A DNA stretch of 64,000 nucleotides from NCBI GenBank assembly GCA_036407035.1, contig DASXAA010000093.1:1-64000 (forward strand). The letters are read 5' to 3'. Origin of the DNA: JACVRW01 sp036407035 (lineage in GTDB: Bacteria; Actinomycetota; Thermoleophilia; Solirubrobacterales; Thermoleophilaceae). Of this stretch, positions 39,274-48,425 are shown in pieces. Made by a program: the position numbers and the translations under genes. The notes under the pieces were generated by a model that saw only the letters and a program-made list of their open reading frames with translations, was not told the origin of the DNA and made no database searches. Position 1 is the first letter of the stretch, and each line of letters begins with the position of its first letter.

Positions 39274-40035
39274 GTGACCACCTTCAGCCTCGCCGGCGTC
39301 GAGGTGCCCCGCGTCGGCCTCGGCACCAACCGCCTGACCACCGCGCCCGGCCATGTGCGCTTCGTCCGCGAGGCCGTGGCGGCGGGTGTCCGCCACATCG
39401 ACACCGCCCACCTCTACAGCGGCGGTGACAGCGAGCGCGCCATCGGCGAGGCCCTCGAGGGCGCCGCCGAGGACGTGCTCATCGCAACCAAGGGCGGCTA
39501 CAACGCGGGCGAGGGGCGCCCGGACGTGCTGAGCGAGCAGATCGAGCAGAGCCTGCGCTCGCTCCGCACCGACGCGATCGGCCTCTACTACCTGCACCGC
39601 GTGGACCCGCAGACGCCGCTCGAGGACAGCCTCGGCGCGATCAAGTCCTACGTCGAGCGCGGCGCGATCCGCCACGTCGGGGTCTCGGAGGTGAGCGTGG
39701 AGGAGATCGAGCGCGCCCGCGGGGTCGTACCGATCGCCGCGGTGCAGAACCGCTACAGCATCGCTGAGCGCGCACACGACGAGGTGGTCGACCATTGCGA
39801 GCGCGAGCGGATCGCATTCGTGCCGTACTTCCCGCTGCGCGGCGACGGCGGGCCGGACGTGGCGGTGGCGGCGGAGCGCCTCGGCGCGTCGGAGAGCGCC
39901 GTCAAGCTCGCCTGGCTGCTGCGGCGGTCGCCGGTCGTGCTGCCGATCCCGGGCACGCTCTCGATCGAGCACCTGCGCGAGAACCTCGCGGCGCTCGAGC
40001 TCGATCTCGGCGTGGCGGACGGCCTGCCGGCCTGA
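39274..40035 (+). CDS. Aldo/keto reductase
   Basis: A 253-residue AKR-superfamily NADPH-dependent oxidoreductase. The (beta/alpha)8 barrel landmarks are VGLGTNRL, the catalytic Asp/Tyr segment IDTAHLYSGG, the lysine in LIATKGGYN, LYYLHRVDP with the catalytic His, and the cofactor-phosphate end IPGTLSIEHLRENLAAL. At 253 residues it is on the short side but all core strands are present. Substrate unknown. GTG start with TAGCCT box 7 bases upstream, divergent from the VOC gene and convergent with hypX, 21 bases apart. Confidence 0.9.
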   Translation: MTTFSLAGVEVPRVGLGTNRLTTAPGHVRFVREAVAAGVRHIDTAHLYSGGDSERAIGEALEGAAEDVLIATKGGYNAGEGRPDVLSEQIEQSLRSLRTDAIGLYYLHRVDPQTPLEDSLGAIKSYVERGAIRHVGVSEVSVEEIERARGVVPIAAVQNRYSIAERAHDEVVDHCERERIAFVPYFPLRGDGGPDVAVAAERLGASESAVKLAWLLRRSPVVLPIPGTLSIEHLRENLAALELDLGVADGLPA

Positions 40036-40056
40036 GCAAGCCGGTCCGGCCGCCGA

Positions 40057-41775
40057 TCAGGCCGCCAGGCGGGCGTGGCTCCGCGGCTCGGCCGCGCCGA
40101 GCTTGCGCGTGAAGCGCGAGCGCGCCTCGTGGTAGCTGCGGTCGGGGCCGAAGAAGCACTCGTGCGTGCGGGCCATCTCCTCTGCCCGGTACTCGGCCAG
40201 CGGCTTCGACCGCTCGTCGCGGGCGCGCGCCCGCCGCTTCGCGGCGAGCTGGTCGCCGAAGCTCGACGCCGCCGCCAGGCGCCGGGCGAGCAGGCGGACC
40301 TGCTCCTCGAACCCCTCGACCGTCGCGCCGAAGGCGCCGTCGAGTAGCCCGAGATGGACCGCCCGCGCGGTGCCGACGGGAGTGAACGGCGGGCCGGTCA
40401 GGCGAGCCGCCGTGTAGTCGCCGACGCGGCGGGGCAGCAGGTAGGTCCAGTACTCGGACCCGTACAGCCCGCCCATGTGCCGGTAATAGGGGTTGAGCAC
40501 CACGTCCCTGCGGGCGTACACGCGGTCGGCCGCCAGGGCGAACGGCACGCCGCCGGCGGCGGCGTCGCCCCGCAGGGCCGAGACGACGAGGTGGGAGTCG
40601 GTCTCGACGATCTCCCGGACCACGTCGTCGATCGCGTGGAGGTTGCGCCACGACTCCGCGGCCGGGTCGGGCGCGGCCTCGATGACGTTCAGGTGGATGC
40701 CGTTCGAGAAGAAGTCCCGGCCCCCCGTGAGCACGATGACCTTGGTGTCGCGCGAGCGCGCGTAGAGGTACGCGTCGAGCAGGCGCCGACACTGCTCGGT
40801 GCTCATCGCGCCGTTGTAGAAGTCGAACTGCAGGTAGCCGACCCCCGCCTCCTCCTCGTACGAGATCTCGCGATAGGTCTGCGCGCCGCCGGCGAGGTGG
40901 TGCAGCGGCGCCGGCACGTCGGGCGCGTCGAGCCGGTGGCCGGCGAGCCCGAGCGCGAGCGTCGCCGGCAGCTTGAAGTGCGCGTCCTGCGGTCCCGACC
41001 GCCTCAGGTGCGTGATCCAGACCGCGCCGTCGACCGTGGCGCGGCAGATCGCGCCGTCACGCTGCGCGACGATCTCGCCCGGCGTGCCGCAAAGCCGCTC
41101 CTCGCAGTGCGCGCCGAACAGGTGGTGGTCCGCGCCGCCAACGCTGTCGAGCACCCCGGGATGGCCCTCGGCGGCCCGGATCTTCCGCACCACCACGTCG
41201 GTGGGGTCCGAGCTCCAGTCGATCGCCCGCACGTCCTGCTTCATCAGCGGGCGCGCGCGCCCGACCGCCCGGACGTCGCCGGACGGGCCCGGCGCGGCGT
41301 CGCCGACGACCTTCCGGACCGCCTCGACGAGCGCCTCGATCGCGGCGCGCCGGACCTCGTGGCGGTAGATGCTGCCCTTCCCCGCCGCGCGCATGGGGAA
41401 CGTGCGGCTCGCCAGGACGTCGCCCGCGTCGTACTCCCCGTTGGCCTCGAGCACGGTTACGCCCCACTCGCGCGCGCCGAGCTCGATCGCCCAGTCGAGC
41501 GACGAGGGACCGCGGTCGCCAACGGGGCCGGGATGGACGATGAGGCAGCGGTGCTCCGACCAGATCGACTCCGGGATCAGCTTCTTCAGCATTGGGCACG
41601 CGATCAGGTCCGGGCTGTGTCGCGCCACCGCGTCCTCCATGGCCTCCGCGTCCTCGACCACCGCCACGTCCACCCGGTGTCCGAGCTCGGTCAGCGCGAT
41701 CAACGCGCGTTGGCTGAGGCTGTTGTGCGCCGATACCAGGAAGAGGATGCGGCGGGAGGTGCGAGTTCGGGCCAT
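40057..41775 (-). CDS. hypX: HypX-like formyltransferase/enoyl-CoA hydratase fusion
   Basis: A 572-residue two-domain protein. Residues 1-about 230 are a formyl-transferase domain with LIVHPGPVGDRGPSSLDWAI, and about 290-560 are an enoyl-CoA hydratase/isomerase (crotonase) domain (VIVLTGGRDFFSNGIHLNVI, ALRGDAAAGGVPFALAADRV). This arrangement is that of HypX/HoxX, which makes the CO ligand of [NiFe] hydrogenase from a formyl group under aerobic conditions. No hydrogenase or hyp gene is present here, so either those lie elsewhere or the protein has another formyl-transfer role. Start at MARTRTSRRILFLV fits the domain start. Confidence 0.85.
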   Translation of the reverse strand: MARTRTSRRILFLVSAHNSLSQRALIALTELGHRVDVAVVEDAEAMEDAVARHSPDLIACPMLKKLIPESIWSEHRCLIVHPGPVGDRGPSSLDWAIELGAREWGVTVLEANGEYDAGDVLASRTFPMRAAGKGSIYRHEVRRAAIEALVEAVRKVVGDAAPGPSGDVRAVGRARPLMKQDVRAIDWSSDPTDVVVRKIRAAEGHPGVLDSVGGADHHLFGAHCEERLCGTPGEIVAQRDGAICRATVDGAVWITHLRRSGPQDAHFKLPATLALGLAGHRLDAPDVPAPLHHLAGGAQTYREISYEEEAGVGYLQFDFYNGAMSTEQCRRLLDAYLYARSRDTKVIVLTGGRDFFSNGIHLNVIEAAPDPAAESWRNLHAIDDVVREIVETDSHLVVSALRGDAAAGGVPFALAADRVYARRDVVLNPYYRHMGGLYGSEYWTYLLPRRVGDYTAARLTGPPFTPVGTARAVHLGLLDGAFGATVEGFEEQVRLLARRLAAASSFGDQLAAKRRARARDERSKPLAEYRAEEMARTHECFFGPDRSYHEARSRFTRKLGAAEPRSHARLAA

Positions 41776-41823
41776 GTCGGTAAGACGAGCCGCGCGGCTC
41801 GCCGATTCCGTGACATGGCGCAC

Positions 41824-42282
41824 TCAGCGCTTCGAGAACTCGGAGGCGCCGGCCGCCACGAGCACGTCGCGCAGCTGGCGGCTGACGGCGAACGCGTCGA
41901 AGGCGCTGCGCCGGGCCGTGGGGTCGAGGACGAGCTCGGCGGACTCCGCCGCGAGCCGCAGCGCCAGCTCGTCGGGCATCTTGTTCGCCGAGCTCCAGCC
42001 GAAGAGGAAGAAGCGCCGCTCGCCCGCCACCACCTCGACCACGCCGCGCTTCAGCCCGACCCGGGCGCCGGCCAGCCCGACGCGCTCGCTCACCTCGCCC
42101 CTGCGGTCGACGACCTGCAGCACGCCGTCGCGGATCGTGACGACTCGCGCCTGCATGCCGATGAAGTTGTGGCGCGAGCGCCGGTAGCCGAGCACGGCGG
42201 CGTAGGAGGGCGGCGCGGTCGGAGACGCCTCGCCGGACACGGGCCGCGACACTACACCCGCCGCTCGGCGATCCTCAGGCAA
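41824..42282 (-). CDS. Hypothetical protein upstream of hypX
   Basis: A protein of up to 152 residues with no recognised family. The core (about residues 28-150) reads as alternating strands (GMQARVVTIRDGVLQVVDRR, KRGVVEVVAGERRFFLFGW) followed by two helices (DELALRLAAESAELVL, FDAFAVSRQLRDVLVAAG), perhaps a PH-like or similar small beta domain. No signal peptide. It lies on the hypX strand 48 bases upstream, so co-transcription is possible. Start uncertain: TTG at 42282, or GTG at 42252. It is divergent from the zinc peptidase. Confidence 0.6.
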   Translation of the reverse strand: MPEDRRAAGVVSRPVSGEASPTAPPSYAAVLGYRRSRHNFIGMQARVVTIRDGVLQVVDRRGEVSERVGLAGARVGLKRGVVEVVAGERRFFLFGWSSANKMPDELALRLAAESAELVLDPTARRSAFDAFAVSRQLRDVLVAAGASEFSKR

Positions 42283-42335
42283 CTCTCAAGGAACGCTTAG
42301 ACAGCCTTCAAACAACGTGGCCATCCTCGGAGGCC

Positions 42336-43076
42336 ATGAGATCGCTCATCCGCCCCAAGCTCCTGATACCCGCCGCCCTGGTGCTGGTGGCGCTCGCCGT
42401 GACGGCGCCCACCGCCCTCGGCGCGATCATCGGCTCCAAGGACAGCCCGCAGCCGCAGACCATGCCGGACTTCCTCACCGCCGTGACGAAGGACGTCGAC
42501 AACTACTGGACCGGCGTGTTCGAGGACTCCGGCCTCGGTGAGCCGCGAGTCACGTACGCGTGGATCCCAGCCGGCCAGACCGCGTCCAGCGCATGCGGCG
42601 ACGACCTCGGCGACACCGCCGCCGCGTACTGCCCGAACGACGACACGATCTACATCTCGGAGAAGTTCGCCTCCGACATCTACGACGGCGCGCTCGACCC
42701 GGTCCTGCCCGGCAGCTCGCAGGGCTACGGCGGCACGGTCGGCGACTTCGCGGTCGCCTACATCGTCGCCCACGAGTACGGCCACCAGGTCCAGAACGAG
42801 CTCGGCCTGTTCGACCAGTACGGCAGCCAGGTGCCCACGATGGCCTTCGAGCTCCAGGCCGACTGCTACGCGGGCACGTGGGCGGCAAGCGCCTACCAGC
42901 AGGACCGCCTCGAGCAGGGCGACGTCGAGGAAGCGATCGACGCCGCGCTCGCCGTCGGCGACTTCGACACGGCCAACCCGGGCCACCACGGCACGCCGGA
43001 GGAGCGCGCGGACGCCTGGAACACCGGGTTCGAGTCGGGCGACCCGTCCTCCTGCAACAGCTACCTGTCGGCCTAG
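42336..43076 (+). CDS. Secreted neutral zinc metallopeptidase
   Basis: A 246-residue exported peptidase of the YpfJ-like putative zinc metallopeptidase family. Signal peptide about 1-30 (PKLLIPAALVLVALAVTAP). The zincin motif HEYGH is at residues 146-150 (IVAHEYGHQVQ), and the third ligand or catalytic Glu is E172 in AFELQADCYAG. Four extracytoplasmic cysteines (SACGDD, AAYCPN, ADCYAG, SSCNSY) could form two disulfides. Shine-Dalgarno CGGAGG precedes the ATG. The stop shares a CTAG with the convergent small gene. Confidence 0.92.
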   Translation: MRSLIRPKLLIPAALVLVALAVTAPTALGAIIGSKDSPQPQTMPDFLTAVTKDVDNYWTGVFEDSGLGEPRVTYAWIPAGQTASSACGDDLGDTAAAYCPNDDTIYISEKFASDIYDGALDPVLPGSSQGYGGTVGDFAVAYIVAHEYGHQVQNELGLFDQYGSQVPTMAFELQADCYAGTWAASAYQQDRLEQGDVEEAIDAALAVGDFDTANPGHHGTPEERADAWNTGFESGDPSSCNSYLSA

Positions 43077-43267
43077 CCGCCCGGCGGCGCCTGCTTCGGG
43101 TCGGCGGCCCGCTCGAGCCGCTCGTGGCGGTCGAGCCCGGTCGCCGACCGCGGTGACACCCCCACGCGCGCGAGCCCGAAGCGGCGGATGCGGGCGGCGC
43201 CGGGCACGGGCCGCTCTTCCTCGGGGAGCGGCACCAGGGCGTAACGGCGTGGCGCGATTCCGGCCAT
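43073..43267 (-). CDS. Small Arg/Pro-rich hypothetical protein
   Basis: A 64-residue open reading frame, MAGIAPRRYALVPLPEEERP then VPGAARIRRFGLARVGVSPR and a charged C-terminus. No membrane span or known motif. It overlaps the zinc peptidase by the shared CTAG stop. Composition is plausible for a real gene, but evidence is limited to an open frame with an ATG. Confidence 0.4.
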   Translation of the reverse strand: MAGIAPRRYALVPLPEEERPVPGAARIRRFGLARVGVSPRSATGLDRHERLERAADPKQAPPGG

Positions 43268-43339
43268 TGTCACGTTGATGGTGGCGCGTGCTGCACCGCT
43301 CGGCCTCGGCCGAGTGGCCAAAGATTCGCCTCGGCGACT

Positions 43340-44389
43340 CTAACCGATGTCGAACGCCCCGAGGACGGCGTCGAGCACCCGGTCGGGCCCGAAGCGGACC
43401 ACGTCGCCGGCCGGAAGGCCGGTGTCGGACTCCGTCTCGGCGATCGCGGCGCGCGCGGCGCCGTCGTCGATCCCGACGGTGTTGAGCGCGACCGCCGCCA
43501 CCCGCGCCGGCCGCACCCGCGCGGTCACGGCCTCGTAGGCCGAGATCAGCTCCGGCAGCGGCGCCAGCGGCAGGTCCGGGTAGTTGCGCACCGCCGTCGC
43601 GCCCGCCTTGTGCACCAGCACGAGCACGTCGGGCGCCGAGCCGTGCAGCAGCCCGAGGGTGACGCCCGAGTAGGCGGGGTGGTGGAGGGCGCCCTGGCCC
43701 TCGACGAACAGGAGGTCCCCACGCTCGGATCCCTCGCGCACCAGCCGCTCGGCGGCGCCCGCAACGTAGTCCGAGATCACGTGGTCGACCGCGATGCCCC
43801 ACCCGGCGATCGCCACGCCGGTCTGGCCGGTCGGGACGTACACCGAGCGCAGCCCGCGCTCGCGCGCGGCGCGGTCGAGCTCGAGCGTGACGACCTTCTT
43901 GCCGATCACCGTGTCCGATCCGACGCTGTGCACGACCCTCACCGCCGGGTCGCGGCTGTATGGGCCCTGCGGCACGGTCAGGTCGGGCGGCGCGGCGCGC
44001 AGGTCGCGCAGCGCCACGCCGCGGCGCTCGGCCGCCTCGCGCAGCTCGGGGTCGTCGGCGAGCTGCGTGTGAAGGCCCGCCTCGAGGTCGAGGCCGGCCT
44101 CGATCGCGTCGAGCAGCAGCCGCCGCCAGGCGGGGTCCATCTTGCCGCCGGTCGGCGCCACGCCGATCAGGAGCGACCCTGGTCCGCCCTCGAGCGCCTC
44201 GGCGAGCGTGGCCACGATCGGCACCGGCTTGAGGCAGAACGGCACCAGCTCGGCCGCGGTGTGGCCCGCCACGGTCGAGTCGATCACCGCCACCACCTCA
44301 CGCGTGCCGTAGCGGATCACGCCGTGGGCGGTCTTGCCGTGGTGGCTCTCGAACAGGCCCTCGGCCAGGATCGCGATCCGCTCGCTCAC
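43340..44389 (-). CDS. dgcN: DUF1611 protein, DgcN-like D-glutamate N-acetyltransferase
   Basis: A 349-residue DUF1611 protein. An N-terminal Rossmann-like part (AILAEGLFESHHGKTAHGVI) is followed by a P-loop NTPase-like domain with VHSVGSDTVIGKKVVTLEL and FVEGQGALHHPAYSGVTLGL. In characterised marine bacteria DgcN acetylates D-glutamate with acetyl-CoA and DgcA then epimerises N-acetyl-D-glutamate to the L form. Here the enolase-superfamily gene directly upstream overlaps by GTGA, matching that pair. Assignment by family and context; activity unproven. Confidence 0.78.
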   Translation of the reverse strand: MSERIAILAEGLFESHHGKTAHGVIRYGTREVVAVIDSTVAGHTAAELVPFCLKPVPIVATLAEALEGGPGSLLIGVAPTGGKMDPAWRRLLLDAIEAGLDLEAGLHTQLADDPELREAAERRGVALRDLRAAPPDLTVPQGPYSRDPAVRVVHSVGSDTVIGKKVVTLELDRAARERGLRSVYVPTGQTGVAIAGWGIAVDHVISDYVAGAAERLVREGSERGDLLFVEGQGALHHPAYSGVTLGLLHGSAPDVLVLVHKAGATAVRNYPDLPLAPLPELISAYEAVTARVRPARVAAVALNTVGIDDGAARAAIAETESDTGLPAGDVVRFGPDRVLDAVLGAFDIG

Positions 44390-45396
44390 GCCGGATGAAC
44401 CCCCAGCCCGGGCTCGGCCGAGGGCAGCACGCGGCCGTCGCGCAGGTCGAGCCCCTCGTACGGCTGGTCCGCCAGCAGCGCGTGGCCGTCGATGTCCGCC
44501 CAGTCCACGAGCGACGCGATGTGCGCTGCGGGGGCGATCCCGAGCTGCGACTCGACCATGCAGCCGAGCATCACCCTCAGCCCGAGCGCGCGGGCGGCAT
44601 GGATCATCCGCAGCGCCTCCCGCAGCCCGCCGGCCTTGGCCAGCTTGACGTTGATGCCGTCGGCGTACTCGGCCGCCGGGGCGACGTCGGAGAGGTCCTG
44701 GCAGCCCTCGTCGACCACGATCGGCGGCCGCGGCCTCAGCCGCGCGAGCTCGTTGAAGCTGTCGAGGTCGGCGGCCGGGAAGGGCTGCTCGATCAGCTCC
44801 ACGCCCAGCTCCACGAGCTCCGGCACGAGCTCCCAGGCGGTGTCGAGCGTCCAGCCCTCGTTCGCGTCCACGCGCACCGGCACGTCCGTCTCCTCGCGCA
44901 CGACGCGCAGCCGCTCGAGGTCCTCGGGCGCGCCGACCTTCAGCTTCAGCACCCGGTAGCCCGCCGCCCGGCGCGTGCGCTCGCGTGTCTCGTCGAGCGA
45001 CGCGATGCCGATCGTGTACGAGGTCGGCGGCCCGCCCGGCTCGAGGCCGAGCAGGCGCCACACGGGCACGCCGAGGCGCTTGCCGATCCAGTCGTGGAGC
45101 GCGATGTCGAGCGCGGCCTTGGCGGCCGCCTCGCCGTCCCGGTCGGCGAGCCGCGAGCCGATCGCCTCGAGCGCGAACGGGTCGTCGCCGACCAGCGCGG
45201 GCGCCTCCTCCATGAGGAACTCGCGCGCCGAGGCGGTCGACTCCTCGTGGTAGTAGACGGGCGCGGCCTCGCCGAGCCCGGTCACGCCGTCGTGCTCGAC
45301 CTCCACGCGCACGACCTCCTGCTCGCTGCGGCTTCCGCGCGAGATCCTGAACTCATCGGCCAGTCGGAGGCGTGCGATGTCCGCGCGCAACTGCAC
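44386..45396 (-). CDS. dgcA: Enolase-superfamily epimerase, DgcA-like
   Basis: A 336-residue member of the muconate-cycloisomerase/dipeptide-epimerase branch of the enolase superfamily. Catalytic and metal residues are all visible: the KxK pair in LKLKVG, metal ligands in VRVDANEGW, LIEQPF and IVVDEGCQD, and the second lysine in INVKLAKAGG. Relatives include L-Ala-D/L-Glu epimerase and the N-acetyl-D-glutamate epimerase DgcA. The coupled downstream dgcN favours the latter. GTG start at 45396 (QLRADIARLRL) chosen from where the capping domain begins. Confidence 0.85.
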   Translation of the reverse strand: MQLRADIARLRLADEFRISRGSRSEQEVVRVEVEHDGVTGLGEAAPVYYHEESTASAREFLMEEAPALVGDDPFALEAIGSRLADRDGEAAAKAALDIALHDWIGKRLGVPVWRLLGLEPGGPPTSYTIGIASLDETRERTRRAAGYRVLKLKVGAPEDLERLRVVREETDVPVRVDANEGWTLDTAWELVPELVELGVELIEQPFPAADLDSFNELARLRPRPPIVVDEGCQDLSDVAPAAEYADGINVKLAKAGGLREALRMIHAARALGLRVMLGCMVESQLGIAPAAHIASLVDWADIDGHALLADQPYEGLDLRDGRVLPSAEPGLGVHPA

Positions 45397-45470
45397 GAGG
45401 CCGGAAGCATGACGGCTCGCGCGCCGCGCGGGCAACCGCGGCGCTCAGGCACGCGCGCCGCGCCGCGCGG

Positions 45471-48425
45471 TCAGGCGGGGGCGCCGGTGTCCGCCATGCC
45501 GAGCCGGTGCGCCACCGCCGCCGCCTCCGTGCGCGAGCGGACGCCCAGCTTGCCGAGGATGCGCGACACGTGCACGCTGGCGGTCTTCTCGGCCATGTGC
45601 AGCTCGAGCCCGATCTCGCGATTGGTCGCCCCGCGGGCGACGAGCGACAGCACCTGCCGCTCCCGCGTGGTCAGGCCGAACGGGTCCTCCTCCTCGGCGG
45701 CGGTCTCCTCGCCGACCTCCGGAGCGCCGGCGCTCAGCCGCAGCCGCGCGCGCGTCACGAGCGACTCGACCTCCTCCGCCAGCCACTCGCTCCCGAGCCG
45801 CCGCGCCCGCTCGATGGCGTCCTCGGCCACCGTCGCGGCCTCGTCGCGCGCCTCCGCGCTCACGAGCGCCTCGGCCTGGCGCCAGCGGGTGATCGCGGCG
45901 GGGTACGGCCGGCCGACCGCGTCCCACATGTCCGCCGCGCCCGCCCACAGCGCAGGGTCGTCGGGACCGTGGGCGCGAGCCCGCTCCGCCTCGGCGGTGG
46001 CGAGCTCGGCAGCCTCGATCGGGCCGCCAGGCTGCGAGGCGAGCTGAACCCGCTCGAAGAGGGCGTCGGCACGCTCGCGGGCGACCCGCTCGGCCGCCGG
46101 GTCGCGCCGGTCGCGCGCCAGCTGGCCGGCGTCGCCCTCCACGCGCATGCCGCGCGTGGCCAGGGCCGTGATGCGCACGTAGTCGTCGGAGCAGAACTCG
46201 ATCCGGTCGAGCCCCTCGTCGATCGCCGCGCGCGCGGCGTCGATGTCGCCACAGCGGCGCTCCAGGTCGGCGCGCAGCGCGTAGTAGGTGCCCACGAACT
46301 GCGGCTCCGTGGACGCCCGGCCGGGCCGTGCCACGAGGTCGAGCTCGTGGCGGGCGCCGTCGCAGTCGCCGCGGCCGAGCAGCAGGCGGGCGCGCATCAG
46401 GCGCCAGTTCATCAGCGTTGTCCCCACGAGGCGACGGCCCGCGGCGGGAAGCGCGGCCTCGGCCTCCTCCCAGTCGCCGGCGTCGTAGAGGAACTCGGCC
46501 AGATTGAGCGAGAGCCAGTCGGCGGCGCGGGTCACGCCGCGGAACTCCTCGAGCCCGGCGCGCACGGCCTCGACGGCCTCGCGCGTGCGCCCGGAGATGT
46601 TGTAGAGGTCGCTGATGTTGACGTAGGCGGTCGCCACGTCGTCCGGCGCGCCGCTGCGGCGCGCCACCTCCACCGCCTCCTTCAGGACCTCGATACCGGT
46701 GTCGTCGTAGCCGCGGCCGAGCGACACGCCGAGCGCGTTCAGCGCCCGCGCCTCCACCGAGGCGTCGCCGACCGCGCGCGCCACCTCGAGCGCGTCGCGC
46801 GCCGTCGCGGCCGCCTCGTTGAAGCGCGCCTGCAGCATGCGCGACTTGGCCCGGGCGGCGAGCAGGGCCGCCCGCTCGCTGCTCTGCTCGCCCTCCGGCA
46901 GCAGCGCGAGGGCGCGGTCGATCGTCTCGATGCTCTCGTCCTGGCGGTTCGAGTTCCACTGCGCCCGCTGGAGCCGCTCCAGCAGGGTCGCGGCCCGGCG
47001 CGGGTCATCGTGCTCGTCCACGAGCTCGAGCGCCCGCTTCAGCAGCGCCTCCTGGCGCACCGCGTCGCCGCTCATGTCGGCCGCGTGGGCGGCGCGGGCG
47101 AGCAGCTGCCAGTGCTCGCAGCCGGCGGCCTCCTCCGGATTGTCCACGCGGCCCCAGAGCGCCAGCGCGCGCTCCAGCAGGGTCAGCGCCTCGCCGAACG
47201 CGTGCACGCGCTCGGCGGCGGTGGCCGCGCGCACGCTCGCCGCGAAGGCCCTCGGCTGGTCCCCGGCCGACATCCAGTGATGCGCGATCTCGGCGGTCAG
47301 GTGCGCCCCCTTGTGGCCCTCCTCGATCTTGCGCTCGAGCGCCTCGGCGAGCGCGGCGTGCATCTGCATGCGCTCGCCGGGCAGCAGGTCGTCGCGCACC
47401 ACCTCGCGCAGCAGCGCATGGCGGAAGGCGTAGCGGCCGTCGGGGAGCGCGACGATGATGTGGCTCGCCACCGCCTCGCGCAGCGGCTCGCGCAGCCCGA
47501 CGGGGTCGAGGCCGCTCGCGGCGGCGAGCAGCCCGTGGCCCATCGCCGGCTGGCAGGAGAGCCAGCGCAGCACCTCCTGCGACTCGGCCGGAAGCTGGTC
47601 CACGCGCAGCATCAGAGCGTCGCGCAGCGTCGGCGGCAGCGTGCCGCGGCCGTCCAGCCCGGCGGCGAGCAGCTCCTCGGTGAAGAGGGCGTTGCCCTCG
47701 CTGCGGGCGTAGAGGCGGTCGAGCAGCTCCTGCTCGGGCGGCTCGGCGAGGATGTCCTCGAGTTGCTCCTGCATCTCCTCGCGTGTGAACGTGGGCAGCT
47801 CGATCAGCCGATTGGTCGGATCGCGCGTGAGGTCGGCCACGAGCGGGCGCACCGGGTGGCGGCGATGGAGCTCGTCGGAGCGGTAGGTGGCAACGAGCAG
47901 CAGGCGCTCGCTGCAGATCGTCCGGCTGAGGAAGCGGATGAAGTGCCGCGTCGAGTCGTCGGCCCAGTGCAGGTCCTCGATCACGAGCACGAGCGGGGTG
48001 ACCTCGCCGATCGCCTCGAGCAGCTCGAGCAGGGCCTCGAACACGCGCGACTGCGGCACCTGCGCCTCGCTGGCCTCGGCGGCGAGCCCCGGGAGGATCG
48101 TGCCGAGGTCGCCGAGCAGCGCGGGCGGCAGCTCCTCGAGCGCGCGGTCGCCGTCGCGCACCACCTGGCGCAGTGCGCCGAGCAGCGGGGCGTACGGCAG
48201 CTCGCCCTCGCCGAGGTCGACGCAGTCGCCCCACAGCGCGCGCGCCCCGAAGGCGCGCGCGCGGTGGCTGAGCTCCTCTACGAGCCGCGACTTGCCGACG
48301 CCCGAGTCACCGGCTACGAAGGCCAGCGAGGGATGTCCCTCCGCTGCCCCGCGAAGCGCTGACTCCAGCTCGGCGAGCTCTGCGGCTCGCCCTACGAATC
48401 GGGCGCTCGTCACCCTGGTGGCCAT
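45471..48425 (-). CDS. MalT-like LuxR-family ATPase regulator
   Basis: A 984-residue LAL-type transcriptional regulator. An AAA/STAND NTPase domain lies at the N-terminus with P-loop GDSGVGKS at residues 39-46 and Walker B region VLVIEDLHWADD. A long TPR-like helical repeat region follows (about 390-880). The C-terminal 65 residues are a LuxR helix-turn-helix (LTTRERQVLSLVARGATNRE, IGLELHMAEKTASVHVSRIL). Such proteins bind ATP and an inducer and activate target operons. Start at MATRVTSARFVGR was chosen because the NTPase sensor motif FVGR follows. A better Shine-Dalgarno at 48511-48521 belongs to another frame. Confidence 0.92.
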   Translation of the reverse strand: MATRVTSARFVGRAAELAELESALRGAAEGHPSLAFVAGDSGVGKSRLVEELSHRARAFGARALWGDCVDLGEGELPYAPLLGALRQVVRDGDRALEELPPALLGDLGTILPGLAAEASEAQVPQSRVFEALLELLEAIGEVTPLVLVIEDLHWADDSTRHFIRFLSRTICSERLLLVATYRSDELHRRHPVRPLVADLTRDPTNRLIELPTFTREEMQEQLEDILAEPPEQELLDRLYARSEGNALFTEELLAAGLDGRGTLPPTLRDALMLRVDQLPAESQEVLRWLSCQPAMGHGLLAAASGLDPVGLREPLREAVASHIIVALPDGRYAFRHALLREVVRDDLLPGERMQMHAALAEALERKIEEGHKGAHLTAEIAHHWMSAGDQPRAFAASVRAATAAERVHAFGEALTLLERALALWGRVDNPEEAAGCEHWQLLARAAHAADMSGDAVRQEALLKRALELVDEHDDPRRAATLLERLQRAQWNSNRQDESIETIDRALALLPEGEQSSERAALLAARAKSRMLQARFNEAAATARDALEVARAVGDASVEARALNALGVSLGRGYDDTGIEVLKEAVEVARRSGAPDDVATAYVNISDLYNISGRTREAVEAVRAGLEEFRGVTRAADWLSLNLAEFLYDAGDWEEAEAALPAAGRRLVGTTLMNWRLMRARLLLGRGDCDGARHELDLVARPGRASTEPQFVGTYYALRADLERRCGDIDAARAAIDEGLDRIEFCSDDYVRITALATRGMRVEGDAGQLARDRRDPAAERVARERADALFERVQLASQPGGPIEAAELATAEAERARAHGPDDPALWAGAADMWDAVGRPYPAAITRWRQAEALVSAEARDEAATVAEDAIERARRLGSEWLAEEVESLVTRARLRLSAGAPEVGEETAAEEEDPFGLTTRERQVLSLVARGATNREIGLELHMAEKTASVHVSRILGKLGVRSRTEAAAVAHRLGMADTGAPA

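Noticed and set aside
40057..41775. Methionyl-tRNA formyltransferase or ArnA-like enzyme
   Set aside because: The GDRGPSSLDWAI motif and the crotonase C-terminal domain fit HypX and not Fmt or ArnA.
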